DNA from: Pseudomonas sp. p1(2021b)
GTDB lineage: Bacteria; Pseudomonadota; Gammaproteobacteria; Pseudomonadales; Pseudomonadaceae
Assembly (NCBI RefSeq): GCF_020151015.1
Contig: NZ_CP083747.1
Span: 186,001-250,000, forward strand
Length of the DNA: 64,000 bases
Direction of reading: 5' to 3'
Below are positions 44,703 through 53,066 of this stretch, one piece after another. The notes under the pieces were generated by a model. It saw only the letters and a list, made by a program, of their open reading frames with translations, did no database searches and was not told the origin of the DNA. Every line of letters begins with the position of its first letter. Position 1 is the stretch's first letter. Made by a program: the position numbers and the translations under genes.

Positions 44703-44754
44703 ATTAAACTATAGAACAACTATTTTCAATTGAAATATTGTCCTATAGGACAAC
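44703..44754 (-). promoter_or_regulatory. Promoter with paired CTATAGRACAAY repeats, site A
   Basis: Repeats CTATAGAACAAC (44709) and CTATAGGACAAC (44743), 34 bp apart. On the minus strand TTGAAA, 15-bp spacer, TTTAAT. At this locus the repeats also form a 40-bp imperfect palindrome centred on CAATTG. Upstream of gene 43864-44664; the same layout occurs at sites B and C. Confidence 0.6.
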
Positions 44755-45009
44755 ATTTTTCTGCGGTCGCGGGTGTGGTTCTGCCGTCTCAGCCGCAGTC
44801 TTGACCAGAAGCTCGTCAACCGCCCTGGCCAGGTCGGCCTCAGCTTGCTGGAGCGCCAGAAACATTTCTGCGCTGGCAGCTGTATCGTCGTGCGCATACT
44901 TCAAATGTGCTGCACGTGCGGCCCTGAAGCGGATGATCGCATCCAGGGTGCTCTGATCCAAGTGTAAGCTGAGAGGTAGCTTCAGTTCGCTGGTGTTTGG
45001 CCTAGCCAT
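44743..45009 (-). CDS. Small hypothetical protein
   Basis: 88 residues, ATG 45009. N-terminal part (MARPNTSELKLPLSLHLDQS) resembles a ribbon-helix-helix-like beginning; the rest is helical. Its stop lies inside the upstream CTATAGGACAAC repeat. Possibly the regulator of that site, which would be autoregulatory feedback at the end of its own message; unproven. Confidence 0.55.
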   Translation of the reverse strand: MARPNTSELKLPLSLHLDQSTLDAIIRFRAARAAHLKYAHDDTAASAEMFLALQQAEADLARAVDELLVKTAAETAEPHPRPQKNVVL

Positions 45010-45149
45010 TTTCCTTGCTCCATTTCCTCGGTGAAAAACCTGACCTTCCCCCTCTGATCCAACGGTGTCGATCAGACGGTTCCGTTATGGATGTAGGAAA
45101 AGTCAGCAGACCACCTGACGGCGCTTGAACTGCTTGTGTGCACTTCACA

Positions 45150-45164
45150 CTGTGCAGTGCACAG
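45150..45164. promoter_or_regulatory. Palindrome CTGTGCAGTGCACAG
   Basis: Perfect 15-bp inverted repeat between divergent genes 45009(-) and 45313(+), preceded by a related GTGTGCACTTCACAC. Candidate operator for the leftward gene. Confidence 0.4.
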
Positions 45165-45238
45165 CGCATACTCTGGCTGGGGCTTTTTCTAACCCACTAT
45201 AAATGGCACATTTCCGTTTAACCCCAGTAAACATTGGA

Positions 45239-45282
45239 TTGTAAACCACTTTTTTGACTTGTAAACCACTGTGGTTTACAGT
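45239..45282 (+). promoter_or_regulatory. Operator-promoter of the AbiE-like pair
   Basis: Two direct TTGTAAACCACT repeats (45239 and 45259), the second part of a perfect 21-bp palindrome with arms TGTAAACCAC (45260-45280). A promoter TTGACT (45254), 17-bp spacer, TACAGT (45277) overlaps them, so binding of the first gene product would repress. Confidence 0.65.
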
Positions 45283-45312
45283 GAAAAAAAGTAGTTAACA
45301 CGAGGCCGGCTC

Positions 45313-46332
45313 ATGCCGAATTTACAAGACGAAGCTAAGGCCTACATTGAGTCCGTTTTAGGTGTGGCAGCGCAGATGACTCCGGTGCCACTCCGAGTCC
45401 CCTATACCATCCGGGACAGCTACAAGACCTACGAGTTGAGCGTACCTATGGGGAACAGTTCGGCGTTCAACATGATGCTGCTGGTCTCCCGTGATGATAT
45501 TGAGTACCCAGGCATCGTGAAGCTGCAGAAGCACATCGAGATGGTGCGCAACGTCACCAACCAGGTAGTAGTGTACGTCTGCTGGTCCTTGTCGACTCAA
45601 GACCGCCGCAGCCTGATCATGCACCAGGTCAATTTCATCCAGCCCAGCTTCCAGATGTTCATACCTGAGATGGCGCTGGACCTGCGTGAAAGCTTCCGTC
45701 AGCGGCGAGAGCAGAGCGAGGTAGCCGCCCTCCTCCCCGCGGCCCAAGCCATGCTTCTCTCGTGCCTATATTCCGGGATACCCGACGAAACCTACTTCAC
45801 TACGAACGCTTTGCTGGGGGACCTGGGCTACAGTCGCGTGACCCTCTCGAAGGCAGTGGATCAGCTGGTATCGCTGGGGGTGATTAGCCCTGCGAAAAGC
45901 GAGCTGCATTGGAAGACCTACGCCTTCAACGGGTCGCCTGCAGAGGTGTTCCAGAAGGCCAAGAAGCACCTGCGGTCCCCCGTCAAAAAGAGAATTGGTA
46001 TTACCCGAAATGCTATCCCCATGGCCCCGGGAGTATTCATCGCGGGGGAAACTGCCCTGGCCAAGTACACGATGCTGGCGGAGCCTAAGCAGGCCGTATG
46101 GGGGATGAGCAAGAAAGTGTTCAATGACATGCTGGCGCTTGATGCGTTTGAGGTAGTCGAGTCGGTGGACTCGATCGAGGAGTGGGTGGAGATCTGGGGG
46201 TATCCGTCGCTCACCGAAACGCAGTATATGGCAGACACAGCGTCGCTGTTTCTGAGCCTGGAAGACAACCCCGACGAACGCATTCAGATTGCGTTGGATG
46301 AACTCAAGGAGCAGGTACATTGGTTAGCGTGA
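45313..46332 (+). CDS. AbiE-like antitoxin/regulator (winged-helix protein)
   Basis: 339 residues; GAGG 8 bases before ATG. Residues about 145-200 form a winged helix (TNALLGDLGYSRVTLSKAVD), followed by a domain with IAGETALAKYTML, reminiscent of the AbiEi-type C-terminal domain. Overlaps the nucleotidyltransferase gene by 13 bases. Binding to the palindromes upstream is inferred. Confidence 0.6.
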   Translation: MPNLQDEAKAYIESVLGVAAQMTPVPLRVPYTIRDSYKTYELSVPMGNSSAFNMMLLVSRDDIEYPGIVKLQKHIEMVRNVTNQVVVYVCWSLSTQDRRSLIMHQVNFIQPSFQMFIPEMALDLRESFRQRREQSEVAALLPAAQAMLLSCLYSGIPDETYFTTNALLGDLGYSRVTLSKAVDQLVSLGVISPAKSELHWKTYAFNGSPAEVFQKAKKHLRSPVKKRIGITRNAIPMAPGVFIAGETALAKYTMLAEPKQAVWGMSKKVFNDMLALDAFEVVESVDSIEEWVEIWGYPSLTETQYMADTASLFLSLEDNPDERIQIALDELKEQVHWLA

Positions 46333-47087
46333 AAGGTTTAGATATTTTTGGCCGGCACTTTCGCGATTTCCGCGATAGCTACGTCCTAATCGGTGGCGTT
46401 GCCTCTGCTCTGGCGATGGAAGACGCGGGAGAGAGCTTCAGGGCCACGAAAGACCTAGACATCGTGCTCGTGATTGAGGCTCTGGACTCCCATTTTGTTA
46501 ACAGGTTCTGGGAGTTCATAAAGGCCGGCGGCTATGAGATCAAACAAAGAGGGGGTGACAGGCCGGTCTTCTACAGATTCCAGAATCCCGCCGACGAAAC
46601 CTACCCGGTAATGATCGAACTATTCTCTCGTGCACCGGATGGCCTTGAGCATGAGGAAAACGCAACGCTGACCCCAATCCCCACAGATGAGTCGGTTTCG
46701 AGTTTGAGCGCTATCCTGCTCGATGAAGACTATTACACCCTGTTGCGTTCCGGCCGCCATCAGAGCGAGGAGCTGACATACATCAGCGCTGATCGTCTTA
46801 TCCCCTTCAAAGCTAAGGCCTGGCTCGACTTGTCTCAGCGCAAGGCAAACGGTGAAGCAGTTGACTCGAAGAACGTCAGGAAGCATCGGAACGATGTCCT
46901 GGCCCTGGCGGGCCTGCTGACTGGCGAGGTGATTGAGTTGCCCGCAAGCATTACTGCAGACATGGCGCTATTCCTTGAGCGCCTGGCGGTCGAAGAGATC
47001 GACTTCAAAGCGCTCAAGATTCGGGGTGACCTCAAGACCATCATCGGCCGAATTGCAGAATCCTTCGGCCTTCAGCCGACCTCATAA
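46320..47087 (+). CDS. AbiEii-like nucleotidyltransferase (toxin candidate)
   Basis: 255 residues; TTG 46320 is preferred because AGGAG stands 9 bases upstream, although GTG 46329 overlaps the previous stop (GTGA). YVLIGGVASALAMEDAG with the GG motif (25-26) and RATKDLDIVL (Asp45, Asp47) are nucleotidyltransferase signatures of AbiEii/MenT-like proteins, which block growth by modifying RNA. Coupled to the regulator before it. Confidence 0.75.
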   Translation: MVSVKGLDIFGRHFRDFRDSYVLIGGVASALAMEDAGESFRATKDLDIVLVIEALDSHFVNRFWEFIKAGGYEIKQRGGDRPVFYRFQNPADETYPVMIELFSRAPDGLEHEENATLTPIPTDESVSSLSAILLDEDYYTLLRSGRHQSEELTYISADRLIPFKAKAWLDLSQRKANGEAVDSKNVRKHRNDVLALAGLLTGEVIELPASITADMALFLERLAVEEIDFKALKIRGDLKTIIGRIAESFGLQPTS

Positions 47088-47558
47088 CGCCGGCAATTCC
47101 TCAAAGCCTTTCCCAGCGCCCGGCCCCAGTTCGGGCGCAGCGAAAGCGACGACCGCGTTGATGAACTCCTTCCACTGGTCAAGTGTGAAGCGCATCGGTT
47201 CTAACAGCTGGCCGGTTTCTGTCCAGAGCCCGCAGCTATCCAGCTCCAAAAATTCTCCATGCTCAACGCTCCACCAGGATCCGGTCATCGAGGTGCCCCA
47301 ATCGAGGCGCCCAGCGAAGAATGGCATGTTGAACATCAACAAGAACCAGAGGTGCCCGTCTTTGGTAGTAACGTACTCCCGCATCGTTCGATTGCCCAGC
47401 GCAGCGCAGACCTCTACAGCTTTGGCAGCGAACAGCTCGTCAGCACTGGGTGAATCCGTAGTGAACCCGAAAACGTGCTCCGCGAGATATCCCAGGCGGC
47501 TTACAGACGTGTGAGCCATCTGAAGAAAGCTCCGCTCAAGCAGTTGCGAGTAATCCAT
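47082..47558 (-). CDS. Hypothetical protein
   Basis: 158 residues from ATG 47558. Central aromatic block HLWFLLMFNMPFFAGRLDWG. Ends overlapping the convergent toxin gene by 6 bases. No family recognised. Confidence 0.6.
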   Translation of the reverse strand: MDYSQLLERSFLQMAHTSVSRLGYLAEHVFGFTTDSPSADELFAAKAVEVCAALGNRTMREYVTTKDGHLWFLLMFNMPFFAGRLDWGTSMTGSWWSVEHGEFLELDSCGLWTETGQLLEPMRFTLDQWKEFINAVVAFAAPELGPGAGKGFEELPAL

Positions 47559-47563
47559 GTTGC

Positions 47564-47872
47564 TTACCTCGTATGAGCCCGCATTCGCTGGGCATGCGCC
47601 AGCAGCTCTGGGCAGATGACCCGCCACACAGGTGCGTCTTCAAAACCAGCAGGTTCAACCCTGCCAGTGTCTTCAAACTTTCCGGATGCCAGGTGCAGAT
47701 CCAAGACCTGATCGGGCAGTTGCCAGGCGTGGATACACACCTCATCGACCGCCAACTCGGCCTCCACGAGGTTTGTTGTGAGCACGCCCCAGTGCTCACC
47801 ATCCTCGTAGAGCAGCTCCAGGGCTAGCCGCCCGTTTGGGTACAGCCGTGGCCGCAATTTCGACAGCTGCAT
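47564..47872 (-). CDS. Hypothetical protein
   Basis: 102 residues, ATG 47872; beta-rich N-terminal half (RPRLYPNGRLALELLYEDGE). Only 5 bp before the next gene, so one operon with 47082-47558 and, before the IS inserted, with the lipoprotein gene. Confidence 0.6.
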   Translation of the reverse strand: MQLSKLRPRLYPNGRLALELLYEDGEHWGVLTTNLVEAELAVDEVCIHAWQLPDQVLDLHLASGKFEDTGRVEPAGFEDAPVWRVICPELLAHAQRMRAHTR

Positions 47873-47889
47873 GATGCTCTCCCCCGGGG

Positions 47890-48295
47890 CTATTTGACCG
47901 TTGCTGTCTCGGTGACCACAAACGGGACCACGCTGCCCAACGTAACACCGGCCAGGCCTTGTTTGCCGTCTTCACCGATCACATAGCCCTTCAGCTCTCG
48001 CTGATCAGCTCCGTCGCAGGACAGTGTGGCGGTAGAAGTCTCATGCTTGAGCTGGCGGCTGTTCCATTTCAGAGGAATGCCCAGGGCGCATTCATTTCCG
48101 GCCAGGACCTGAGACATTTCATATTCCACTTTGCCAAACCCTCCAGCCCGGTACTCGGTTGGCAGAACCGAGCCGAGCGCAGGATCACCGAGGTGATACA
48201 GCTTGACGTAGAGGGTCGAGCCAGTCGGAATGGTGACATTGATCTTTTTGTCATTGCACCCTGCCAGCGACAGAGCGACACAACCGAGCACAGCA
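47890..48295 (-). pseudogene. Lipoprotein gene interrupted in its signal peptide by IS copy 3
   Basis: The frame after the IS begins VLGCVALSLAGCNDKK: a lipobox (LSLAGC) and mature domain of about 117 residues ending TETATVK. The missing start MSPLRKIAV is on the other side of the IS (50914-50940). Joining across the 7-bp duplication restores the complete signal peptide. Confidence 0.8.
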
Positions 48296-48423
48296 TGCGG
48301 ATTCCACGCCATCCGGCCACCCAGTCCGCTCTCATCTGGCCAGGCATTCCACGGCCATCTGGCCACCTGTTCCACGGCCATCCGGCCGGGCAGTCGGAGC
48401 GCAGCGACGCAGGGGGGGCATTG

Positions 48424-49177
48424 TTAGTCTGAGGTGCCCGGTGTCGTCAATTTCTTCGTCTGTTTGCGCATCGACTCACCCTTGAGGTTGATCCGATAAG
48501 CGTTGTGCACCAGGCGGTCGAGGATGGCGTCGGCCAGAGTCGGATCACCGATCAGTTCGTGCCAGTTGTCCACTGGCATTTGGCTGGTCACGATGGTCGA
48601 GCGCTGGCCGTAGCGGTCGTCCAGTAGCTCCAGCATGTCGCGGCGCTGTTCCGCGTTGAACGGGGCCAGACCCCAGTCATCAGGATCAGCAGGTCGGTCT
48701 TGGCATAGCCGCTCATCAGCTTGGCGAAGCGCCCGTCGCCGTGGGCTAGGCCCAACTCTTCCAACAGGCGCGGCAAGCGCAGGTAACGCACGCTGTAACC
48801 CTCTCGGCAGGCCTGGTGGGCCAGGGCGCAGGCCAGCCAGTCTTACCGACGCCAGTCGGGCCGTTGATAATCAGGTTGAGTCCGTCGCGTAACCACTGAC
48901 CGCTGCTCAGCTGGAGGATCAGCGCCTTGTCGAGTCCGCGCGGGCTGCGGTAGTCGATGTCTTCGAGGCAGGCGTTGTGCTTGAGCCGGGCCTGACGCAG
49001 GCGGCTGCTGAGGCGCTTGTCGTCGCGCTCGGTCAGTTCGCGGTCGACCAACAGGCCGAGGCGTTCCACGAAGCTCAGGCTGTCGATGTCGGGGGTTTTC
49101 AGTTGCTCGGCGAGTGCCTTGAGCATGCCGGTCAGGCGCAGGGTCTGGAGCTTGTCCAAGGTCGGATGGGGCAGCAT
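48424..49177 (-). pseudogene. istB: istB of IS copy 3, two frameshifts
   Basis: Same two one-base deletions as copy 2 (after the Walker A lysine near 48840, and in the LLILDDWG region near 48681); the 5' G-run has the normal five bases. Confidence 0.8.
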
Positions 49178-49194
49178 GGTGGGATTCCTTGTGT

Positions 49195-50724
49195 TCAGTG
49201 GTAGTAGCCGGGGCCGCGCAGGTTGGCGTGGTCGTCCGGCAGCAGGGGCAGGTGCTGCTGGGCCAGCGGCAGGTTTTCCAGCCCCTGGCGCAGGATCGAT
49301 TCGAGGCTCTTGTAGCTGCACGCGCCGAGGCTGAGGGCGCGTCGGCAGGCCAGCTCCAAGCGCACTTCGCCATGGGTCTTGCCCAGGCGCAGGATGCCCA
49401 GGCAGGCCCGGTAGCCTTGGGTTGGGTGGATGCGCCGTTCGAGGATGTGGCTGATCACGCCGGCGGTGTGCGGCCCGGTCTGCTCGGCCCAGCGGATCAA
49501 CCGTTGCGGCGTCCACTCGGCATGCTCGCGATGGCTCTTGGGCATGTGCTCGGTCTGTGTGCTATGCCGGCCCTTGTGTGGCGAGCGCAGGTGGCTGGCC
49601 ACCCGCTGGTTGGCGTGGAAGCACTCGACGGTGCGCGCCGTCAGCCGTACTTCCAGCTGTTTCTTCACCAACTGGTAGGGCACTGAGTAGTAATGCCCAT
49701 CGACCTCGACGTGATAGTCGATATGCACGCGCGCCTTCTTCCACTCGGCATAGACGTAGGGCTGCTCCGGCAGTGGGCTCAGCGCTGGACGATCCAGGGC
49801 TTCGAAGGCCGAGTGCCGGGAGCCCGGCAGCTTGCGAAACGGTCGTCGGTTGAGCCGCTCCAGCAATAAGGCGATGGCGCTGTTGAGTTCGTCCAGGGAG
49901 AAGAACTGGCGGTTCCTCAGCGCGGCGAGGATCCAGCGCTCGACCACCTGCACGCCGACCTCAGCCTTAGCCTTGTCGCGCGGCTTACGCGCCCGCGCCG
50001 GCACCACCGCCACGCCATAGTGCTCGGCCAGATCGCGGTAGCTCGGGTTGATGTCCGGCTCGTAGCGATGGCTCTTACTCACCGCGCTTCGCAGGTTGTC
50101 CGGCACCACGATTTCCGGCACGCCGCCGAGAAAGGCGAAGCAGCGGACATGGGAGCCCAGCCAGTCCGGTAACTGCTGCGACCAAGTGGCTTCGGCGAAG
50201 GTGTAGCTGGACGCGCCAAGCACCGCGACGAACACCTGCGCCTGGCGGATCTCGCCGCTGTGGCGGTCGATCACCGGCACCGTCTGCCCGGCGTAGTCGA
50301 CAAACAGCTTCTCACCGACGCGATGCTCCTGGCGCATCACCACGTCCAGCTTGCCCTGCCAGGCTCGGTAGTGCTCGCAGAACCAGCTGTACTGAAAGCC
50401 TTTCGGCTGGCTCAGGCGATACTCCTGCCAGAGCAGCGCCAAGGTCACGCCCGGCCGGCGTAGCTCGGCATGCACCCAAGACCAATCGGGCAATGGCCGT
50501 TGCTCGCTGGGCACCGCAGGGGGCGGTGGGAACAGTTGCTGCTCCAGCTCGGAATCGGACAACGAACAGGGCCAGGCTAGACCGCTGGCGGCAAAGCGGT
50601 TGAGGTAATCGCCGACAGTGACACGACCGATCTGCACGCTGACGGCAATCTGGCGAGCCGATAGCCCGACCTCGAACTTGAGACGAAGTACTTCGCGAAT
50701 CTTACGCATGGATAAACGCTCCAC
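49195..50724 (-). CDS. istA: IstA transposase of IS copy 3
   Basis: 509 residues, same as copy 1 including RVASHLRS. Intact DDE/rve transposase with GTG start. Confidence 0.9.
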   Translation of the reverse strand: MERLSMRKIREVLRLKFEVGLSARQIAVSVQIGRVTVGDYLNRFAASGLAWPCSLSDSELEQQLFPPPPAVPSEQRPLPDWSWVHAELRRPGVTLALLWQEYRLSQPKGFQYSWFCEHYRAWQGKLDVVMRQEHRVGEKLFVDYAGQTVPVIDRHSGEIRQAQVFVAVLGASSYTFAEATWSQQLPDWLGSHVRCFAFLGGVPEIVVPDNLRSAVSKSHRYEPDINPSYRDLAEHYGVAVVPARARKPRDKAKAEVGVQVVERWILAALRNRQFFSLDELNSAIALLLERLNRRPFRKLPGSRHSAFEALDRPALSPLPEQPYVYAEWKKARVHIDYHVEVDGHYYSVPYQLVKKQLEVRLTARTVECFHANQRVASHLRSPHKGRHSTQTEHMPKSHREHAEWTPQRLIRWAEQTGPHTAGVISHILERRIHPTQGYRACLGILRLGKTHGEVRLELACRRALSLGACSYKSLESILRQGLENLPLAQQHLPLLPDDHANLRGPGYYH

Positions 50725-50913
50725 GACGACCTCTCTGCTTCGAAAAAGAGGTCGATGGTAGTGAAGAAATCCTGCGTTACTGCCTGCCCGGTTGAGTGGC
50801 CGGATGACCGTGGAATCAGTGGTCGGATACGCGTGGAATGGGTGGCCGGATCACCGTGGAATCGGTGGTCAGATGCTTATGGAATGGGTGGCCAGATGAC
50901 CGTGGAATCCGCA

Positions 50914-50940
50914 CACAGCAATCTTTCGAAGTGGTGACAT
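50914..50940 (-). pseudogene. 5' fragment of the interrupted lipoprotein gene
   Basis: Nine codons MSPLRKIAV with GGAAAAAG upstream; positively charged start of the signal peptide completed by 47890-48295. Confidence 0.7.
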
Positions 50941-50990
50941 GCTTTTTCCAGTGAGTGTATGAACGTTCGAACCTGTGTAGCTGATCAAGC

Positions 50991-51293
50991 TCACGACAGA
51001 GCAGGTGCACAGCCCGGCGAATCTTCGGGGTTGTTGGGGAGTAGCTGGTAAGGACCGTTGCCAGTCGACTGGGCCGAGGGCGACGCTGAGTCTTCTTCCG
51101 TACCGTAGTACGTGGCATGCGCAGCTGAATTACATTTTGGGCAGGGAATGTCGCCTCCATGGAGAAGAGCACCTCCAGGCTCATCGCAGCTATCCTCATC
51201 CCAGAGAAAACCGTCGACGCACTGCGCATCGGGATAGGCCGCACCGAAATGCCTGCCTTGGTAATCACACCCTAGAGCTTCGTCACTTGCCAT
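50991..51293 (-). CDS. Small cysteine-rich protein
   Basis: 100 residues from ATG 51293. Contains IPCPKCNSAAH (CxxC) and further cysteines near the N-terminus (LGCDYQG, DSCDEPG), possibly a zinc ribbon. Expressed from the ACGTGTTATG-class promoter 30 bp upstream. Confidence 0.55.
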   Translation of the reverse strand: MASDEALGCDYQGRHFGAAYPDAQCVDGFLWDEDSCDEPGGALLHGGDIPCPKCNSAAHATYYGTEEDSASPSAQSTGNGPYQLLPNNPEDSPGCAPALS

Positions 51294-51322
51294 ACACACC
51301 CCCAGACACAAGCAAATTGATA

Positions 51323-51342
51323 CATAACACGTACGTATAACT
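51323..51342 (-). promoter_or_regulatory. Promoter -10 region of the ACGTGTTATG class
   Basis: On the minus strand AGTTATACGTACGTGTTATG, with -10 AGTTAT; weak -35. Immediately before the gene at 50991-51293. Confidence 0.5.
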
Positions 51343-51735
51343 GATGTTACCACAGCCTGAGGACAGATCAGTATAAGAGCTACAGCTGAAGAATGATCGG
51401 ATAGCATGCGTTGAGGAAGGGATTTGATGATATGCCGGAAATGCTGAGAGGGTCGGCGGGCAAGCCGGTTGCTTGAGATTCTGATCAGTCATGAGAGTCA
51501 TGACCAATGAGCAGAAAAGGAGACCCCAAAAATGTAGGAAAACGCGACCAATCCCAAGAGGACTGACCGCGCTCAACGAAACAGACTTGCGTCCTCAGAA
51601 ATCGCAATGTCTGATTTTTCGAAGCGGCTGTCAATCCTCTCGCATCTTTTCGACCTTAGCGAGGCTACTCGACAGCACTGTGTTGACTGTCACTCCCAGG
51701 ATTTTCCGGCGCTTCGTGGTTCTGCAGGCTCCTGG
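51343..51735. other. Stretch without a recognised gene
   Basis: About 390 bases. A rightward frame from 51607 begins MSDFSKRLSILSHLFDLSEA but runs through the opposite-strand gene at 51736 and is not convincing beyond 50 codons. No repeat or RNA feature recognised. Confidence 0.3.
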
Positions 51736-52581
51736 TTACATGCCCTGCGTGTGACCAAATGCAAGGAAGCGCTCGCAGGACTCTGGCGACGAATCTCCGA
51801 GGTGCCACAAAGAACCTTGCGTAGCGAGGTAGGCCGATGTCTCCTCCTCCGCCAGGACAGCAAAGGCGGTCGTCGAGATGAAGAAACCATCGCACTTGCC
51901 GCTCATGACAGCATCTTGCAGCACGTCTCGATGACGCTCAATGAAGTCCAAGTTGAACTTGGTCAGAACAGCCTTTGCAAGCTCCTTGGTGGGAACGCTC
52001 ACAGCTTTCCCGACGGGGACCAAATCGTCCAGATTGAGAGCGATGACCCCGCCATTGTTGAACGGCGCCAGTTGTTTGGCAGCATGGCTAACACGCTTCT
52101 CAACTCCGCTCTCAGACCAGATCTTCTTACAAGCGATCGGGTAGTCGCCCATGCCGAAGTCAACCAGGATATCGGGTTCTGCAGCTTTGGCTGCTAACCC
52201 TCGGCTCTTCAAGTCGGACAGCAGCACCAGCTCCCAGAGAGCGTCCTTCCCTTGGGAGGTGTTCCGATCATCCGGCTGCATGACGCTGCCGGCCATACGC
52301 TTGAGCGCCTCTTGAATTCCTGGCTCTTCAGGCAAGTTGGTGACCGCATCAGCCAGACGGTTCACGAACGCCGCTTCCCAGACCACCCGGTCATCTGGCT
52401 TCACTTGCTCTGCCCACGCTAGGCTCAGCTTGTCGGCCTGGCTAAGCAGTTGCGAAAGTGCGCTGCCGGACCGCAGCCTCACGTTGCGCTGCTCCAGCAC
52501 ATCCCGCACAAGCTGGGCCTTAGCAGCAATTTCTTCGTATGTATCTGTCCAAGCCTTGCTCACAACATCGACGGACTTCAC
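51736..52581 (-). CDS. PD-(D/E)XK nuclease-like protein
   Basis: 281 residues. Helical N-terminal 110 residues, then WELVLLSDLKSRG (Glu117), AEPDILVDFG (Asp137) and YPIACKKIW (Lys152/153), the E-x-D-x(n)-xxK arrangement of restriction-endonuclease-like folds. A standalone nuclease or part of an unrecognised interference system. The call is by motif spacing. Confidence 0.55.
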   Translation of the reverse strand: MKSVDVVSKAWTDTYEEIAAKAQLVRDVLEQRNVRLRSGSALSQLLSQADKLSLAWAEQVKPDDRVVWEAAFVNRLADAVTNLPEEPGIQEALKRMAGSVMQPDDRNTSQGKDALWELVLLSDLKSRGLAAKAAEPDILVDFGMGDYPIACKKIWSESGVEKRVSHAAKQLAPFNNGGVIALNLDDLVPVGKAVSVPTKELAKAVLTKFNLDFIERHRDVLQDAVMSGKCDGFFISTTAFAVLAEEETSAYLATQGSLWHLGDSSPESCERFLAFGHTQGM

Positions 52582-52593
52582 TTCACAGCTCCT

Positions 52594-52821
52594 ATGGAAA
52601 TGACAGGTGGTTTCACTGGCATAATGGCTGCGATAGCTGATGCGCTGCTATCGCCACTGACAGAATGGGTGTTCGCCCAGCAACACTCTGCCAAAGCGGC
52701 GATCAACCCGCACCTTCAACAGGAGGGAGAACGAATCTGCCCGGCAGGATGGCCAAGTAGCAGTCAGTGCAATCCCACAGATGGGTTTAGAGGAACTGGA
52801 GCGTCGCCCAAAACTGCATGA
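52594..52821 (+). CDS. Possible small rightward gene
   Basis: 75 codons (MEMTGGFTGIMAAIADALLS ...). Starts 12 bp from the divergent start at 52581 and overlaps the next leftward gene by 58 bp; no clear ribosome binding site. Weakly supported. Confidence 0.25.
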   Translation: MEMTGGFTGIMAAIADALLSPLTEWVFAQQHSAKAAINPHLQQEGERICPAGWPSSSQCNPTDGFRGTGASPKTA

Positions 52822-53066
52822 CCCGGCTGGATCTCTTTAAACCCAGGATGTTCCAGGTTGACCGTCAAGCTGCTTTCAGTGAAATCCTTCCCTACGTACT
52901 TCTGCGCCCAGGCCCGACGCTGCTCCGGCGTCCTGGTTGCACACGGCCGCTCGTGGCGGCTGAGCCAGGCCCTGCAGAGCCGCTGCATATCGCGATTGTG
53001 TTCTGTGACCAGTCGATACTCAGCCCCACAGTGCGAGCACTGAGCGGTGCCAGTGTTATGTGCCAT
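52764..53066 (-). CDS. Small zinc-finger-like protein
   Basis: 100 residues. N-terminal QCSHCGAEYRLVTEHNRDMQ provides CxxC, with Cys31 and His38 or Cys42 as possible further ligands. It overlaps the 3' end of the TGT-like gene by 11 bases, hence co-translated. Confidence 0.6.
   Translation of the reverse strand: MAHNTGTAQCSHCGAEYRLVTEHNRDMQRLCRAWLSRHERPCATRTPEQRRAWAQKYVGKDFTESSLTVNLEHPGFKEIQPGHAVLGDAPVPLNPSVGLH

Larger units (their letters stand above)
48296..50913 (-). mobile_element. IS21-family insertion sequence, copy 3
   Basis: 2618 bp, TGCGGATTCC ends, flanked by the 7-bp direct repeat CACAGCA. Sequence nearly identical to copy 2, including both istB deletions. Same orientation as copy 1. 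Confidence 0.92.

Noticed and set aside
43696-44733. Rightward open frame of 345 codons
   Set aside because: It lies antisense to the PAPS-reductase-like gene, whose PP-loop and cysteine motifs are clear; the rightward translation has no recognisable features.
45204-45215. ATGGCACATTT near 45.2 kb as a further copy of the 61.1-kb ATGTGCCAT repeats
   Set aside because: Only the short core is shared, without the CGnTAGTnTT extension, and chance occurrence is likely.
51607-52197. Rightward 196-codon frame
   Set aside because: Mostly antisense to the PD-(D/E)XK-like gene; only its first 45 codons are free and these are not convincing.
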